Shown here piece by piece: positions 16,962 through 25,644 of a stretch of DNA of 64,000 bases. The stretch covers positions 310,001 to 374,000 of the forward strand of contig NZ_JAEKFI010000004.1 of the NCBI RefSeq assembly GCF_016650635.1. Direction: 5' to 3'. This DNA comes from Pseudomonas sp. TH43. GTDB lineage: Bacteria > Pseudomonadota > Gammaproteobacteria > Pseudomonadales > Pseudomonadaceae. A model generated the notes under the pieces. That model was not told the origin of the DNA, ran no database searches, and saw only the letters and a program-made list of their open reading frames with translations. Position 1 is the first letter of the stretch, and each line of letters opens with the position of its first letter. The translations under genes and the position numbers were made by a program.

Positions 16962-18067
16962 GCCATGAATTACTGCTGAACCTGCGCAACCTCGCTTGCG
17001 GCTATCAAGATCAACGTGTGGTGCAGAACCTCAATCTGCACCTCAACGCCGGTGACATCGGCTGCCTGCTCGGCTCGTCCGGCTGCGGCAAAACCACGAC
17101 GTTGCGCGCCATTGCCGGTTTCGAGCCGGTGCACGAAGGTGAAATCACGTTGGGCGGCGAAACCATTTCCAGCGCCGGTTTCACCCTCGCACCGGAGAAG
17201 CGCCGGATCGGCATGGTGTTTCAGGATTACGCGCTGTTCCCGCACCTCAGCGTCGCGGACAACATTGCATTCGGCATCCGCAAGCACCCGAACAAGGAGC
17301 GCGTTACCGAAGAGTTGCTCGAACTGGTCAACCTGAAAAACCTCGGCAAGCGCTTCCCCCACGAGTTGTCCGGCGGCCAACAGCAACGCGTCGCCCTCGC
17401 CCGCGCTCTGGCACCCGAGCCGCAATTGCTGTTGCTGGATGAGCCTTTCTCCAACCTCGATGGTGAATTGCGCCGCAAGCTCAGCCATGAGGTGCGCGAC
17501 ATCCTCAAGGCCCGTGGCACCAGTGCGATTCTGGTGACCCACGATCAGGAAGAAGCCTTTGCCGTGAGCGATCATGTCGGCGTCTTCAAGGAAGGTCGAC
17601 TGGAGCAGTGGGACACGCCGTACAACCTGTATCACGAGCCAGCAACGCCTTATGTAGCGAGTTTTATCGGTCAGGGTTACTTCATTCGTGGCCAACTCGG
17701 CAGCCCGGAATCGGTGCAGACCGAACTGGGTGAACTGCGCGGCAACCGGGCCTATACGTGGCCGATTGGCGGGGCGGTGGATGTTTTGCTGCGCCCGGAT
17801 GACATTGTTTATGCGCCGGACAGTGGGTTGAAGGCGCGAATTGTCGGCAAAACTTTCCTTGGGGCTTCGACGTTGTATCGCCTGCACTTGCCTACCGGCG
17901 CGCAGCTGGAGTCGATTTTCCCGAGCCATGCTGACCATCAGGTGGGTGCAGAGGTGGGGATTCGTGTCGCGGCCGAACATCTCGTGTTGTTCCAGGCCTC
18001 GGGCAGCACCGCAGCACAAATTCCGGCAGTGGAAAACGGCGTCCGCCGCTACAGCACTGCACTCTGA
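16958..18067 (+). CDS. ABC transporter ATP-binding protein, FbpC/PotA-like
   Basis: A 369-residue ATPase with Walker A GSSGCGKTTTL (residues ~38-48), Q-loop FQDYALFPHL, signature LSGGQQQRVALARAL (~137-151), Walker B LLLLDEPFSNLD (~159-170) and the switch histidine in VTHDQEEA; a TOBE-like domain follows from ~240. The best match in type is the iron(III)/spermidine importer group. No permease or binding-protein gene is adjacent, so the transporter partners are elsewhere. It overlaps argF by 4 bases; the same pairing is remembered for P. aeruginosa (PA3537-PA3538). Confidence 0.9.
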   Translation: MSHELLLNLRNLACGYQDQRVVQNLNLHLNAGDIGCLLGSSGCGKTTTLRAIAGFEPVHEGEITLGGETISSAGFTLAPEKRRIGMVFQDYALFPHLSVADNIAFGIRKHPNKERVTEELLELVNLKNLGKRFPHELSGGQQQRVALARALAPEPQLLLLDEPFSNLDGELRRKLSHEVRDILKARGTSAILVTHDQEEAFAVSDHVGVFKEGRLEQWDTPYNLYHEPATPYVASFIGQGYFIRGQLGSPESVQTELGELRGNRAYTWPIGGAVDVLLRPDDIVYAPDSGLKARIVGKTFLGASTLYRLHLPTGAQLESIFPSHADHQVGAEVGIRVAAEHLVLFQASGSTAAQIPAVENGVRRYSTAL

Positions 18068-18086
18068 TCCGTCCCGGATCAGAACT

Positions 18087-18169
18087 GTGGGAGCGAGCCT
18101 GCTCGCGAATGCGATGTATCAGTCACAGATGATTTGACTGACCGAATTCGCGAGCAGGCTCGCTCCCAC
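18087..18169. repeat. REPIN, GAGCCTGCTCGCGAA family
   Basis: Inverted pair GTGGGAGCGAGCCTGCTCGC ... GCGAGCAGGCTCGCTCCCAC spanning 83 bp between two convergent genes; may also act as a terminator. Confidence 0.9.
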
Positions 18170-18182
18170 AGGTGTTTTTGGG

Positions 18183-18965
18183 TCAGCTCAAAAACAATGT
18201 GCCGCTCGCAACGAGCGTCGCATTGCCGCCGATCTTCACCCGCTCGCCTTCCAGCCGACAAAACAACTCCCCGCCCCGCGCCGAACGCTGGCACGCGGTC
18301 AGGCTCGACTTGCCCAGACGTTTCGACCAATACGGAATCAAGCTGCAATGGGTCGAACCAGTCACCGGGTCTTCATTGATGCCAATTGCCGGCGCGAAAT
18401 AGCGCGAGACAAAATCATGCTGATTGCCGCGCGCCGTGACGATAGCGCCGAGCCAAGGCAGTTTGGCCAATGCAACCATGTCTGGTTGGCAATCGAGCAC
18501 AGCCTGCTCCGACTCCAGCACCACAAACAATTCGTTGGACCCGAGCACATCCACGGCTTCGACGCCCAGCGCCCGCTCGACATCCAACGTCACGCCAATC
18601 TCCGAGGGCACGATTGACGGGAAGTCCAGCCACAAGCGGCCATCCCCACGGCTCACACTCAGCGGCCCGGACTTGCAGGTGAAGTCCAGACGCTCGGCCG
18701 TTTCCTTGTAGATCTCGAACAGCACATAAGCGCTGGCCAGCGTCGCGTGACCGCACAACGGCACTTCGGTGGTCGGCGTGAACCAGCGGATATGCCAGGC
18801 CGAACCTTCCCGCACCAAAAAGGCAGTTTCCGCCAGATTGTGTTCGGCGGCGATCTTCTGCATCAACTCGTCCGCGAGCCACGCGTCGAGCCGATACACC
18901 ATCGCCGGATTGCCGCTGAATGGCCGATCACTGAATGCGTCGACCTGATGAAAATCAAGCTGCAT
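18183..18965 (-). CDS. PhzF-family isomerase-like protein
   Basis: A 260-residue protein with the diaminopimelate-epimerase-like fold of PhzF: VDAFSDRPFSGNPAMV (residues ~8-23), the catalytic glutamate region AEHNLAETAFLV (~40-51), TTEVPLCGHATLASAYVL (~65-82) and the C-terminal EDPVTGSTHCSLIPYW (~197-212). Despite the name, such proteins usually occur outside phenazine clusters, and no phz gene is near; the substrate is unknown. It stands alone, convergent with the ABC ATPase gene. Confidence 0.88.
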   Translation of the reverse strand: MQLDFHQVDAFSDRPFSGNPAMVYRLDAWLADELMQKIAAEHNLAETAFLVREGSAWHIRWFTPTTEVPLCGHATLASAYVLFEIYKETAERLDFTCKSGPLSVSRGDGRLWLDFPSIVPSEIGVTLDVERALGVEAVDVLGSNELFVVLESEQAVLDCQPDMVALAKLPWLGAIVTARGNQHDFVSRYFAPAIGINEDPVTGSTHCSLIPYWSKRLGKSSLTACQRSARGGELFCRLEGERVKIGGNATLVASGTLFLS

Positions 18966-19063
18966 AACTTACTCCCTCAGTCAGTCGGCAGAGCATGCAG
19001 CGCTGCTCGGATCAACGCCAGTGACAGAACCCGCCAATTTTCTTCATACAGCCGAGGTTATTC

Positions 19064-19534
19064 TCATGCGCGACCAATGTCGGCGAATTCGGCCTGGGTA
19101 TGCTCGGCCAGCACAGCAGGAGCCAATTCGACTTCCAGGCCACGTCGACCGGCGCTGACATAAATAGTCGCAAAGGCCTGAGCGGAATTATCAATGAAGG
19201 TACGCAGACGTTTCTTCTGACCCAGCGGACTGATGCCCCCCAACAAATAACCGGTGGAGCGCTGGGCCGCCGCCGGGTCCGCCATCTCGACTTTTTTCAC
19301 CCCTGCCGCGTGAGCCAGACCTTTGAGGTCGAGACTTCCGACGACCGGCACCACTGCCACCAGCAATTCGCCTTTCTCACTGGCCGCGAGCAGCGTCTTA
19401 AACACCTGCGCAGGCTCCAGCGCGAGTTTTTCCGCGGCCTCCAGCCCGTAGGACGCGGCCTTCGGGTCATGTTCGTAACTGTGCACGCGATGTTCGGCAC
19501 GAACTTTTTTCAACAAGTCCAACGCAGGGGTCAT
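19064..19534 (-). CDS. ybaK: Cys-tRNA(Pro) deacylase, YbaK/EbsC family
   Basis: A 156-residue trans-editing protein that hydrolyses cysteine mischarged on tRNA-Pro. The sequence starts MTPALDLLKKVRAEHRVHSYEHDP and contains VFKTLLAA (with the key lysine), LDLKGLAHAAGVKKVEMAD and TGYLLGGISPLGQKKRLRTF, typical of YbaK. Full length. In P. aeruginosa it also precedes the glycerol genes. Confidence 0.93.
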   Translation of the reverse strand: MTPALDLLKKVRAEHRVHSYEHDPKAASYGLEAAEKLALEPAQVFKTLLAASEKGELLVAVVPVVGSLDLKGLAHAAGVKKVEMADPAAAQRSTGYLLGGISPLGQKKRLRTFIDNSAQAFATIYVSAGRRGLEVELAPAVLAEHTQAEFADIGRA

Positions 19535-19896
19535 GGCAGCTCCAGGCTCGGCAGTGGCAGAAAAATCCTGCGCCGGATTCTAGGCGATCAGATAACAAAA
19601 GGCTCTAGTCCAGCGCCGCGTTTCCCGCGGCCTGCAGCCTTTTCAGAAGATCGATAATCGGCCCTCGTCGAGGATCATTCACAGCGCCAATAGTTTTATT
19701 GTGACCGATGGTTCACTTTCGACCTTTGACAGGTTTGTTTCTTGTCTATATTTTTTCGAATCTGAATAATGTAAAAATTATCATCATTGCAGCACCCAGC
19801 AGTAAACCGGGAACAGGATGGGGATCCTGCCCCGGGGAAAATCGCGCCCTGCCCTGACGGCATCGCGCCAGACAACAACAAAAAACGAGGTTTTCA
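19535..19896. other. Regulatory region upstream of glpF
   Basis: About 360 bases with no gene. AT-rich stretch at 19735-19790 probably holds the promoter. TTTTTTCGAA at 19751-19760 matches 9 of 10 positions of the GlpR half-site consensus WATKYTCGWW, so glycerol control is plausible but unproved. Confidence 0.4.
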
Positions 19897-20748
19897 ATGA
19901 CAACTGCTTTACAGCAACCATCGCTCTCGGGCCAATGCATGGCCGAGTTTCTGGGTACTGCACTCCTGATCTTTTTTGGTACCGGCTGTGTCGCCGCGCT
20001 CAAAGTCGCGGGTGCCAGCTTCGGCCTTTGGGAAATCAGCATCATCTGGGGCGTCGGCGTGAGCATGGCGATCTACCTCACCGCAGGCGTTTCCGGCGCG
20101 CATCTGAACCCGGCCGTGAGCATCGCGCTGACAATCTTCGCCGACTTCGAAAAGCGCAAACTGCCCTTCTACATTCTTTCGCAGGTGGCTGGCGCCTTCT
20201 GCGGTGCGCTGTTGGTTTACACGCTGTACAGCAATCTGTTCTTCGATTACGAACAAACTCACCAAATGGTGCGTGGCTCGGCCGCCAGCCTTGAGTTAGC
20301 GTCGGTGTTCTCCACTTTCCCGAATCCGGTGCTGTCCACCGCTCAGGCGTTCCTGGTCGAGATGATCATCACCGCCATCCTGATGGGCGTGATCATGGCC
20401 CTGACCGACGACAACAACGGCTTGCCGAAAGGCCCGATGGCACCACTGCTGATTGGTTTGCTGATCGCGGTGATTGGCAGTTCGATGGGCCCTCTGACCG
20501 GTTTTGCGATGAACCCGGCACGTGATTTCGGTCCGAAACTGATGACTTTCTTTACTGGCTGGGGTGAAATTTCCTTCACCGGCGGCCGTGATATTCCGTA
20601 CTTCCTGATTCCGATTTTTGCACCGATTGTCGGTGCCTGCCTCGGCGCTGCCGGGTATCGCGGGCTCATCGCCCGTCACCTGACCGGCGCCACACCTGCT
20701 ACAAAGGATGCAGAACCGGCCATTGACGGCAAACCAAGAACTTCTTGA
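19897..20748 (+). CDS. glpF: Glycerol uptake facilitator (MIP/aquaporin family)
   Basis: A 283-residue aquaglyceroporin with six membrane spans. The two pore NPA motifs are HLNPAVSIAL (residues ~67-76) and MNPARDFGPK (~206-215); the second has the aspartate typical of glycerol facilitators. It lets glycerol diffuse into the cell for phosphorylation by GlpK, encoded 77 bases downstream. The start follows an AACGAGG ribosome site. Confidence 0.96.
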   Translation: MTTALQQPSLSGQCMAEFLGTALLIFFGTGCVAALKVAGASFGLWEISIIWGVGVSMAIYLTAGVSGAHLNPAVSIALTIFADFEKRKLPFYILSQVAGAFCGALLVYTLYSNLFFDYEQTHQMVRGSAASLELASVFSTFPNPVLSTAQAFLVEMIITAILMGVIMALTDDNNGLPKGPMAPLLIGLLIAVIGSSMGPLTGFAMNPARDFGPKLMTFFTGWGEISFTGGRDIPYFLIPIFAPIVGACLGAAGYRGLIARHLTGATPATKDAEPAIDGKPRTS

Positions 20749-20825
20749 AACAGCCGGCGCGGGTTTCTGCCAATCCGAGCCTGCGCCACGGCCCACTCTC
20801 CCTTATTTCGTCCAAGGCAATCGAC

Positions 20826-22328
20826 ATGACCGACATTCAGAATAAGAACTACATCATTGCCCTCGATCAGGGTACGACCAGCTCACGCGCGATCATTTTT
20901 GACCGCGATGCGAACGTGGTCTGCACCGCGCAGCGCGAATTCGCCCAGCACTATCCGCAAGCCGGTTGGGTCGAACATGACCCGATGGAAATCTTCGCCA
21001 CCCAGAGCGCCGTGATGGTTGAGGCGCTGGCCCAGGCGGGTCTGCATCATGATCAGGTCGCTGCCATCGGCATCACCAACCAGCGTGAAACCACCGTAGT
21101 CTGGGACAAGACCACCGGCCGCCCTGTCTACAACGCGATCGTCTGGCAGTGCCGCCGCAGCACCGAGATCTGCCAGCAGCTCAAGCGCGACGGCCACGAA
21201 GACTACATCCGAGACACCACCGGCCTGGTCACCGACCCGTACTTCTCCGGCACCAAACTCAAGTGGATCCTCGACAACGTCGAAGGCAGCCGCGAACGTG
21301 CGCGCAACGGCGAACTGCTGTTCGGCACCGTTGATAGCTGGCTGATCTGGAAATTCACCGGCGGCAAAGTTCACGTCACCGACTACACCAACGCCTCGCG
21401 CACCATGCTCTTCAACATTCACTCGCTGGAGTGGGATTCGAAGATGCTGGAGATCCTCGATATCCCGCGCGAGATGCTTCCGGAAGTCAAAGCCTCCTCG
21501 GAAATCTATGGTCGCACCAAGAGCGGCATCGCCATCGGCGGTATCGCTGGCGACCAGCAAGCGGCACTGTTCGGCCAGATGTGCGTCGAGCCGGGTCAGG
21601 CGAAAAACACCTACGGCACCGGTTGCTTCCTGCTGATGAACACCGGCGACAAAGCGGTGAAATCCCAGCACGGCATGCTCACAACCATCGCTTGCGGCCC
21701 GCGTGGCGAAGTGGCTTATGCACTGGAAGGCGCGGTATTCAACGGCGGTTCGACCGTGCAGTGGCTGCGCGATGAACTGAAGATCATCAACGACGCTCAC
21801 GACACCGAATACTTCGCCAGCAAGGTCAAGGACAGCAATGGCGTGTACCTGGTGCCGGCCTTCACCGGTCTGGGCGCTCCCTACTGGGACCCGTATGCCC
21901 GTGGCGCGCTGTTCGGCCTGACTCGCGGCGTGCGCGTTGATCACATCATCCGCGCCGCGCTGGAATCGATCGCCTACCAGACTCGTGACGTCCTCGACGC
22001 CATGCAACAGGACTCCGGCGAACGCCTCAAAGCCCTGCGCGTGGACGGCGGCGCGGTAGCGAACAACTTCCTCATGCAGTTCCAGGCCGACATCCTCGGC
22101 ACCCAGGTCGAGCGCCCGCAAATGCGCGAAACCACAGCACTGGGTGCGGCCTATCTGGCCGGTCTGGCGTGCGGCTTCTGGGGCAGCCTGGAAGAACTGC
22201 GCGGCAAGGCAGTGATCGAGCGCGAGTTCGAGCCGAGCCTGGACGAAGTCGAGAAAGAGAAACTGTACAAAGGCTGGAAAAAAGCCGTCAGCCGTACCCG
22301 TGACTGGGCGCGTGAAGACGCTGAATAA
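20826..22328 (+). CDS. glpK: Glycerol kinase
   Basis: A 500-residue FGGY-family kinase making glycerol-3-phosphate. The N-terminal phosphate loop IALDQGTTSSRAIIFD, GITNQRETTVVWDK, and the FGGY signatures TYGTGCFLLMNTG and GGAVANNFLMQFQADILG are present. Start 20826 (MTDIQNKNYIIAL) is chosen; the frame is open further upstream into glpF but that part is not conserved. Second gene of the glpFKR cluster. Confidence 0.97.
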   Translation: MTDIQNKNYIIALDQGTTSSRAIIFDRDANVVCTAQREFAQHYPQAGWVEHDPMEIFATQSAVMVEALAQAGLHHDQVAAIGITNQRETTVVWDKTTGRPVYNAIVWQCRRSTEICQQLKRDGHEDYIRDTTGLVTDPYFSGTKLKWILDNVEGSRERARNGELLFGTVDSWLIWKFTGGKVHVTDYTNASRTMLFNIHSLEWDSKMLEILDIPREMLPEVKASSEIYGRTKSGIAIGGIAGDQQAALFGQMCVEPGQAKNTYGTGCFLLMNTGDKAVKSQHGMLTTIACGPRGEVAYALEGAVFNGGSTVQWLRDELKIINDAHDTEYFASKVKDSNGVYLVPAFTGLGAPYWDPYARGALFGLTRGVRVDHIIRAALESIAYQTRDVLDAMQQDSGERLKALRVDGGAVANNFLMQFQADILGTQVERPQMRETTALGAAYLAGLACGFWGSLEELRGKAVIEREFEPSLDEVEKEKLYKGWKKAVSRTRDWAREDAE

Positions 22329-22423
22329 GCCAACCTTCAGAGACTGATAGGCAACTAACTGGTCGGGAGCGGATTCCTGCGGCATCATGGGCAAATTTTG
22401 CACGGCAGCCCAAAGGAAGCCCC

Positions 22424-23179
22424 ATGAATCTGCCTCCCCGTCAGCAGCAAATCCTCGAGCTGGTCCGCGAACGCGGCTATGTGAGCATCGAGGAAATGGC
22501 CACGCTGTTCGTTGTTACCCCGCAAACCATCCGCCGCGACATCAATCAGCTCGCGGAAGCCAATTTACTGCGTCGCTACCATGGCGGCGCGGCCTACGAC
22601 TCCAGCGTCGAAAACACCGCTTATGCGATGCGCGCCGATCAGATGCGCGATGAAAAACAACGCATCGGTGAAGCCATCGCCGCGCAGATCCCCGACCACG
22701 CCTCGTTGTTCATCAACATCGGCACCACCACCGAATCGATTGCCCGCGCCCTGCTCAATCACAATCACCTGAAGATCATCACCAACAACCTGCACGTGGC
22801 GTCGATGCTTAGCGCCAAGGATGATTTCGACGTGCTGTTGACCGGCGGCAATGTGCGCCGCGATGGTGGCGTGGTCGGTCAGGCGAGCGTGGATTTCATT
22901 AATCAGTTCAAGGTTGATTTCGCGCTGGTCGGGATTAGCGGGATTGATGAAGACGGCAGTCTGCTCGACTTCGATTATCAGGAAGTACGGGTTTCCCAAG
23001 CGATCATTGCCAATGCACGGCAGGTGATTCTGGCGGCGGACTCGAGCAAGTTCGGACGTAATGCGATGATTCGACTTGGGCCGATCAGTCTGATTGATTG
23101 CCTGGTGACCGATCAGCAGCCGGTGCCGGCGCTGGCGCAATTGTTGAGCCAGCACAAGATTCGCCTCGAAGTCGTTTAA
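22424..23179 (+). CDS. glpR: DeoR-family glycerol-3-phosphate regulon repressor
   Basis: A 251-residue repressor. DeoR-type helix-turn-helix at residues ~6-57 (RQQQILELVRERGYVSIEEMA ... TPQTIRRDINQLAE), then a sugar-phosphate-sensing domain with INIGTTTESIARAL, ITNNLHVASML and VLLTGGNVRRDGG. The ligand is expected to be glycerol-3-phosphate. It lies directly after glpK and before glpD, and TTCG-type half-sites before glpD are its likely targets. Confidence 0.93.
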   Translation: MNLPPRQQQILELVRERGYVSIEEMATLFVVTPQTIRRDINQLAEANLLRRYHGGAAYDSSVENTAYAMRADQMRDEKQRIGEAIAAQIPDHASLFINIGTTTESIARALLNHNHLKIITNNLHVASMLSAKDDFDVLLTGGNVRRDGGVVGQASVDFINQFKVDFALVGISGIDEDGSLLDFDYQEVRVSQAIIANARQVILAADSSKFGRNAMIRLGPISLIDCLVTDQQPVPALAQLLSQHKIRLEVV

Positions 23180-23211
23180 CCCTTCTTATCTTCATTGGCT
23201 GTACCGACGCC

Positions 23212-23277
23212 TTCGCGAGCAGGCTCGCTCCCACACTGGAATGCATTTCAAACTGTGGGGGCGAGCCTGCTCGCGAA
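23212..23277. repeat. REPIN, GAGCCTGCTCGCGAA family
   Basis: TTCGCGAGCAGGCTCGCTCC and its inverted partner ending in CCTGCTCGCGAA, 66 bp, between glpR and the glpD operator region. Confidence 0.9.
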
Positions 23278-23322
23278 AGCGATCACTCAAACAACACACC
23301 TCTCGCGCCATTAAGCGCATCC

Positions 23323-23436
23323 CATGTTCGAAAATTTTCCTTTTTTTGATCTTCGATGAGTTTTTTCAATCGAACGTGACTGGCTGTGCGCGTCTTTATG
23401 GGCTACCATTTTCGCAAATGAACATTAATGTTCGAT
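23323..23436. promoter_or_regulatory. Cluster of GlpR-like half-sites upstream of glpD
   Basis: The E. coli GlpR half-site is WATKYTCGWW. AATGTTCGAT at 23427-23436 fits fully, and its inverted neighbour at 23417-23426 fits 9 of 10, making a palindrome ~40 bases before the glpD ATG. Weaker sites: CATGTTCGAA (23323-23332, 9 of 10), GATCTTCGAT (23348-23357, 8 of 10) and a reverse CACGTTCGAT (23369-23378, 8 of 10). Confidence 0.6.
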
Positions 23437-23474
23437 TTCCAATATAGAAAATCAAAAGAGCCCGAGGCCAGCCG

Positions 23475-25013
23475 ATGTCCACCTCTACCTTGCGTACGCC
23501 CCCACTCTCCGAGATCTACGATATCGCCGTGATCGGTGGCGGGATCAATGGTGTCGGGATCGCAGCGGATGCCGCCGGTCGCGGTCTTTCGGTGTTCCTT
23601 TGCGAAAAGGACGATCTGGCCAGCCACACCTCGTCGGCCAGCAGCAAGCTGATCCACGGTGGCCTGCGCTACCTCGAACATTACGAATTCCGTCTGGTAC
23701 GTGAAGCGCTGGCCGAGCGCGAAGTGCTGCTGGCCAAGGCGCCGCACATCGTAAAGCCAATGCGTTTCGTGCTGCCGCACCGTCCGCATCTGCGTCCGGC
23801 GTGGATGATTCGTGCCGGCCTGTTCCTCTATGACAACCTCGGCAAGCGCGAAAAACTGCCAGGTTCGAAAAGCCTCAAGTTTGGCGCCGACAGCGCACTG
23901 AAAAGCGAAATCAAGAAAGGCTTCGAATACTCCGACTGCTGGGTCGACGACGCCCGCCTGGTGGTATTGAACGCCATGGCCGCCCGCGAAAAAGGCGCCC
24001 ACGTGCACACCCAAACCCGTTGCGTCAGCGCCCGTCGCGCCAAAGGTCTGTGGCACCTGAACCTGGAACGTGCCGACGGCAGCCTGTTTTCGATCACTGC
24101 CAAAGCGTTGGTGAATGCTGCCGGCCCATGGGTCGCCAATTTCATCCGTGATGACCTGAAGATGGAATCGCCGTACGGCATCCGTCTGATTCAGGGCAGC
24201 CACATCATCGTGCCGAAACTGTACGAAGGTGATCACGCGCACATTCTGCAAAATGAAGATCAGCGCATCGTTTTCACTATTCCGTACCTGAACCACTTCA
24301 CCCTGATCGGCACCACCGACCGTGAATACACTGGTGATCCGGCGAAAGTGGCAATCACCGACGGCGAAACCGATTACCTGCTGAAAGTGGTCAACGCCCA
24401 CTTCAAGAAACAGATCAGCCGCGACGACATTCAGCACAGCTACTCGGGTGTGCGTCCACTGTGCAACGACGAATCCGACAACCCGTCGGCTGTCACCCGC
24501 GATTACACCCTGGCGCTGTCGGGCAGTACGGAAGAAGCGCCGCTGCTGTCAGTGTTCGGCGGCAAGTTGACCACCTACCGCAAACTCGCCGAGTCGGCGA
24601 TGGCGCAGTTGATGCCGTTCTTCACCCAGATGCGCCCGAGCTGGACCGCGACGGCGACCCTGCCGGGCGGCGAAGACATGACCACACCGCAGGCCTTGAG
24701 CGCGCTGATCCGCGACAAGTTCGACTTCGTGCCAACCGAGATTGCCCGTCGCTGGTCTACCACGTACGGCAGCCGCACCTGGCGCATGCTCGAAGGTGTC
24801 GAGACCCTCGCCGACATGGGCGAACACGTTGGCGGCGGGCTCTATACCCGTGAAGTCGATTACCTGTGCAGCGAAGAGTGGGCGACCACGGCGCACGATA
24901 TTCTGTGGCGCCGTAGCAAGCTGGGGTTGTTCACCACGCCGGCAGAGCAAGATAAGTTGGCCGCATATCTGGGTCAGGTCGAACAGAACCGTAGCAAGAT
25001 CGAAGCGGCGTGA
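23475..25013 (+). CDS. glpD: Aerobic glycerol-3-phosphate dehydrogenase
   Basis: A 512-residue FAD-dependent, membrane-associated enzyme that oxidises glycerol-3-phosphate to DHAP and passes electrons to quinone. The dinucleotide fold IAVIGGGINGVGIAADAAGRG (around residues 17-37) starts the chain; SSASSKLIHGGLRYLEHYEF is the GlpD signature, and YSGVRPLCND and FGGKLTTYRKLAE are the C-terminal FAD contacts. Transcribed alone after a GlpR-type operator; a strong terminator follows. Confidence 0.97.
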   Translation: MSTSTLRTPPLSEIYDIAVIGGGINGVGIAADAAGRGLSVFLCEKDDLASHTSSASSKLIHGGLRYLEHYEFRLVREALAEREVLLAKAPHIVKPMRFVLPHRPHLRPAWMIRAGLFLYDNLGKREKLPGSKSLKFGADSALKSEIKKGFEYSDCWVDDARLVVLNAMAAREKGAHVHTQTRCVSARRAKGLWHLNLERADGSLFSITAKALVNAAGPWVANFIRDDLKMESPYGIRLIQGSHIIVPKLYEGDHAHILQNEDQRIVFTIPYLNHFTLIGTTDREYTGDPAKVAITDGETDYLLKVVNAHFKKQISRDDIQHSYSGVRPLCNDESDNPSAVTRDYTLALSGSTEEAPLLSVFGGKLTTYRKLAESAMAQLMPFFTQMRPSWTATATLPGGEDMTTPQALSALIRDKFDFVPTEIARRWSTTYGSRTWRMLEGVETLADMGEHVGGGLYTREVDYLCSEEWATTAHDILWRRSKLGLFTTPAEQDKLAAYLGQVEQNRSKIEAA

Positions 25014-25032
25014 TTTGAACATTGCTTAAACG

Positions 25033-25067
25033 AAAGCCCCTGAATCGCAAGGTTCAGGGGCTTTTTG
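25033..25067 (+). terminator. Terminator after glpD
   Basis: AAAGCCCCTGAA / TTCAGGGGCTTT stem, 8-base loop, then T5. Confidence 0.88.
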
Positions 25068-25111
25068 TTGTGTGGATTCTTCAATATCTGATTGGGTCAG
25101 TTGAATTTTTC

Positions 25112-25382
25112 CCCCTCACCCCAACCCTCTCCCCCAAGGGGTAGAGGGGGAAGGGAGCCGATCTCTGTGCGGTGCCCAATCTGCGTTCGACTCGGTATCT
25201 CAAGTCGGTGCATCTCGCCCAATCGCTCACCCCAGCCCTCCCCCCAAGGGATAGAGGGGAAAAGGGAGCCGATCTCTGTGGGGTGCCCAATTTGCGTTCG
25301 ACTCGGTATCTCACGTCGGTGCATCTCTTCCAGTCGCGGCGGTCAGTCCCCTCTCCCTCCGGGAGAGGGCTAGGGTGAGGGG
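25112..25382. repeat. MITE-like element with two 111-bp tandem units
   Basis: Two direct copies of a 111-bp unit (25115-25225 and 25226-25336, ~90% identical by eye) sit within 22-bp terminal inverted repeats (25112-25133 CCCCTCACCCCAACCCTCTC.. and 25361-25382 ..GAGGGCTAGGGTGAGGGG). Each unit begins with a GC-rich hairpin (CTCTCCCCC AAGG GGTAGAGGGGG) and continues with the same non-coding core. Ends of this sort recur in Pseudomonas genomes. Confidence 0.75.
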
Positions 25383-25392
25383 CTGTTGCTCG

Positions 25393-25406
25393 TTCGGTTT
25401 TCCGAA
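25393..25406. promoter_or_regulatory. AauR/AatR activator site 1 upstream of aatJ
   Basis: TTCGG-TTTT-CCGAA, a perfect match to the AauR motif TTCGGNNNNCCGAA described for acidic amino acid genes in P. putida. It lies ~108-121 bases before the -24 box, a normal enhancer distance. Confidence 0.75.
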
Positions 25407-25423
25407 CGCGACTTCCCGGTCGA

Positions 25424-25437
25424 TTCGGTAAACCGGA
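25424..25437. promoter_or_regulatory. AauR/AatR activator site 2 (imperfect)
   Basis: TTCGG-TAAA-CCGGA, the same motif with one half degenerate, 31 bases (about three helical turns) after site 1. Confidence 0.55.
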
Positions 25438-25513
25438 TCAGTTATGCCCAAACAAACCATCACAAAACTTTAATAACGTTATAAATCATCCACTTAACTA
25501 CATCAGACTGGTC

Positions 25514-25529
25514 TGGCACGACTCATGCT
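25514..25529 (+). promoter_or_regulatory. Sigma-54 promoter of aatJ
   Basis: TGGCACG-ACTC-ATGCT against consensus TGGCACG-N4-TTGCW: one mismatch, with GG and GC at the correct spacing. It precedes the aatJ start by ~115 bases and fits an activator of the NtrC/DctD family encoded downstream. Confidence 0.75.
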
Positions 25530-25644
25530 CTACACTCTCTCGACGAATGCCTGCTGTGCCAACACTTCAGGAGCCGTCAGGCATTCGAAGCACAAAAGGG
25601 CCGACGAACTGGCTCCATAAAAAAAACAATTCGAGGAAAATTTG

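Noticed and set aside
20883..22403. 506-codon ORF antisense to glpK
   Set aside because: Shadow of a high-GC gene; glpK on the other strand is full length with clear motifs.
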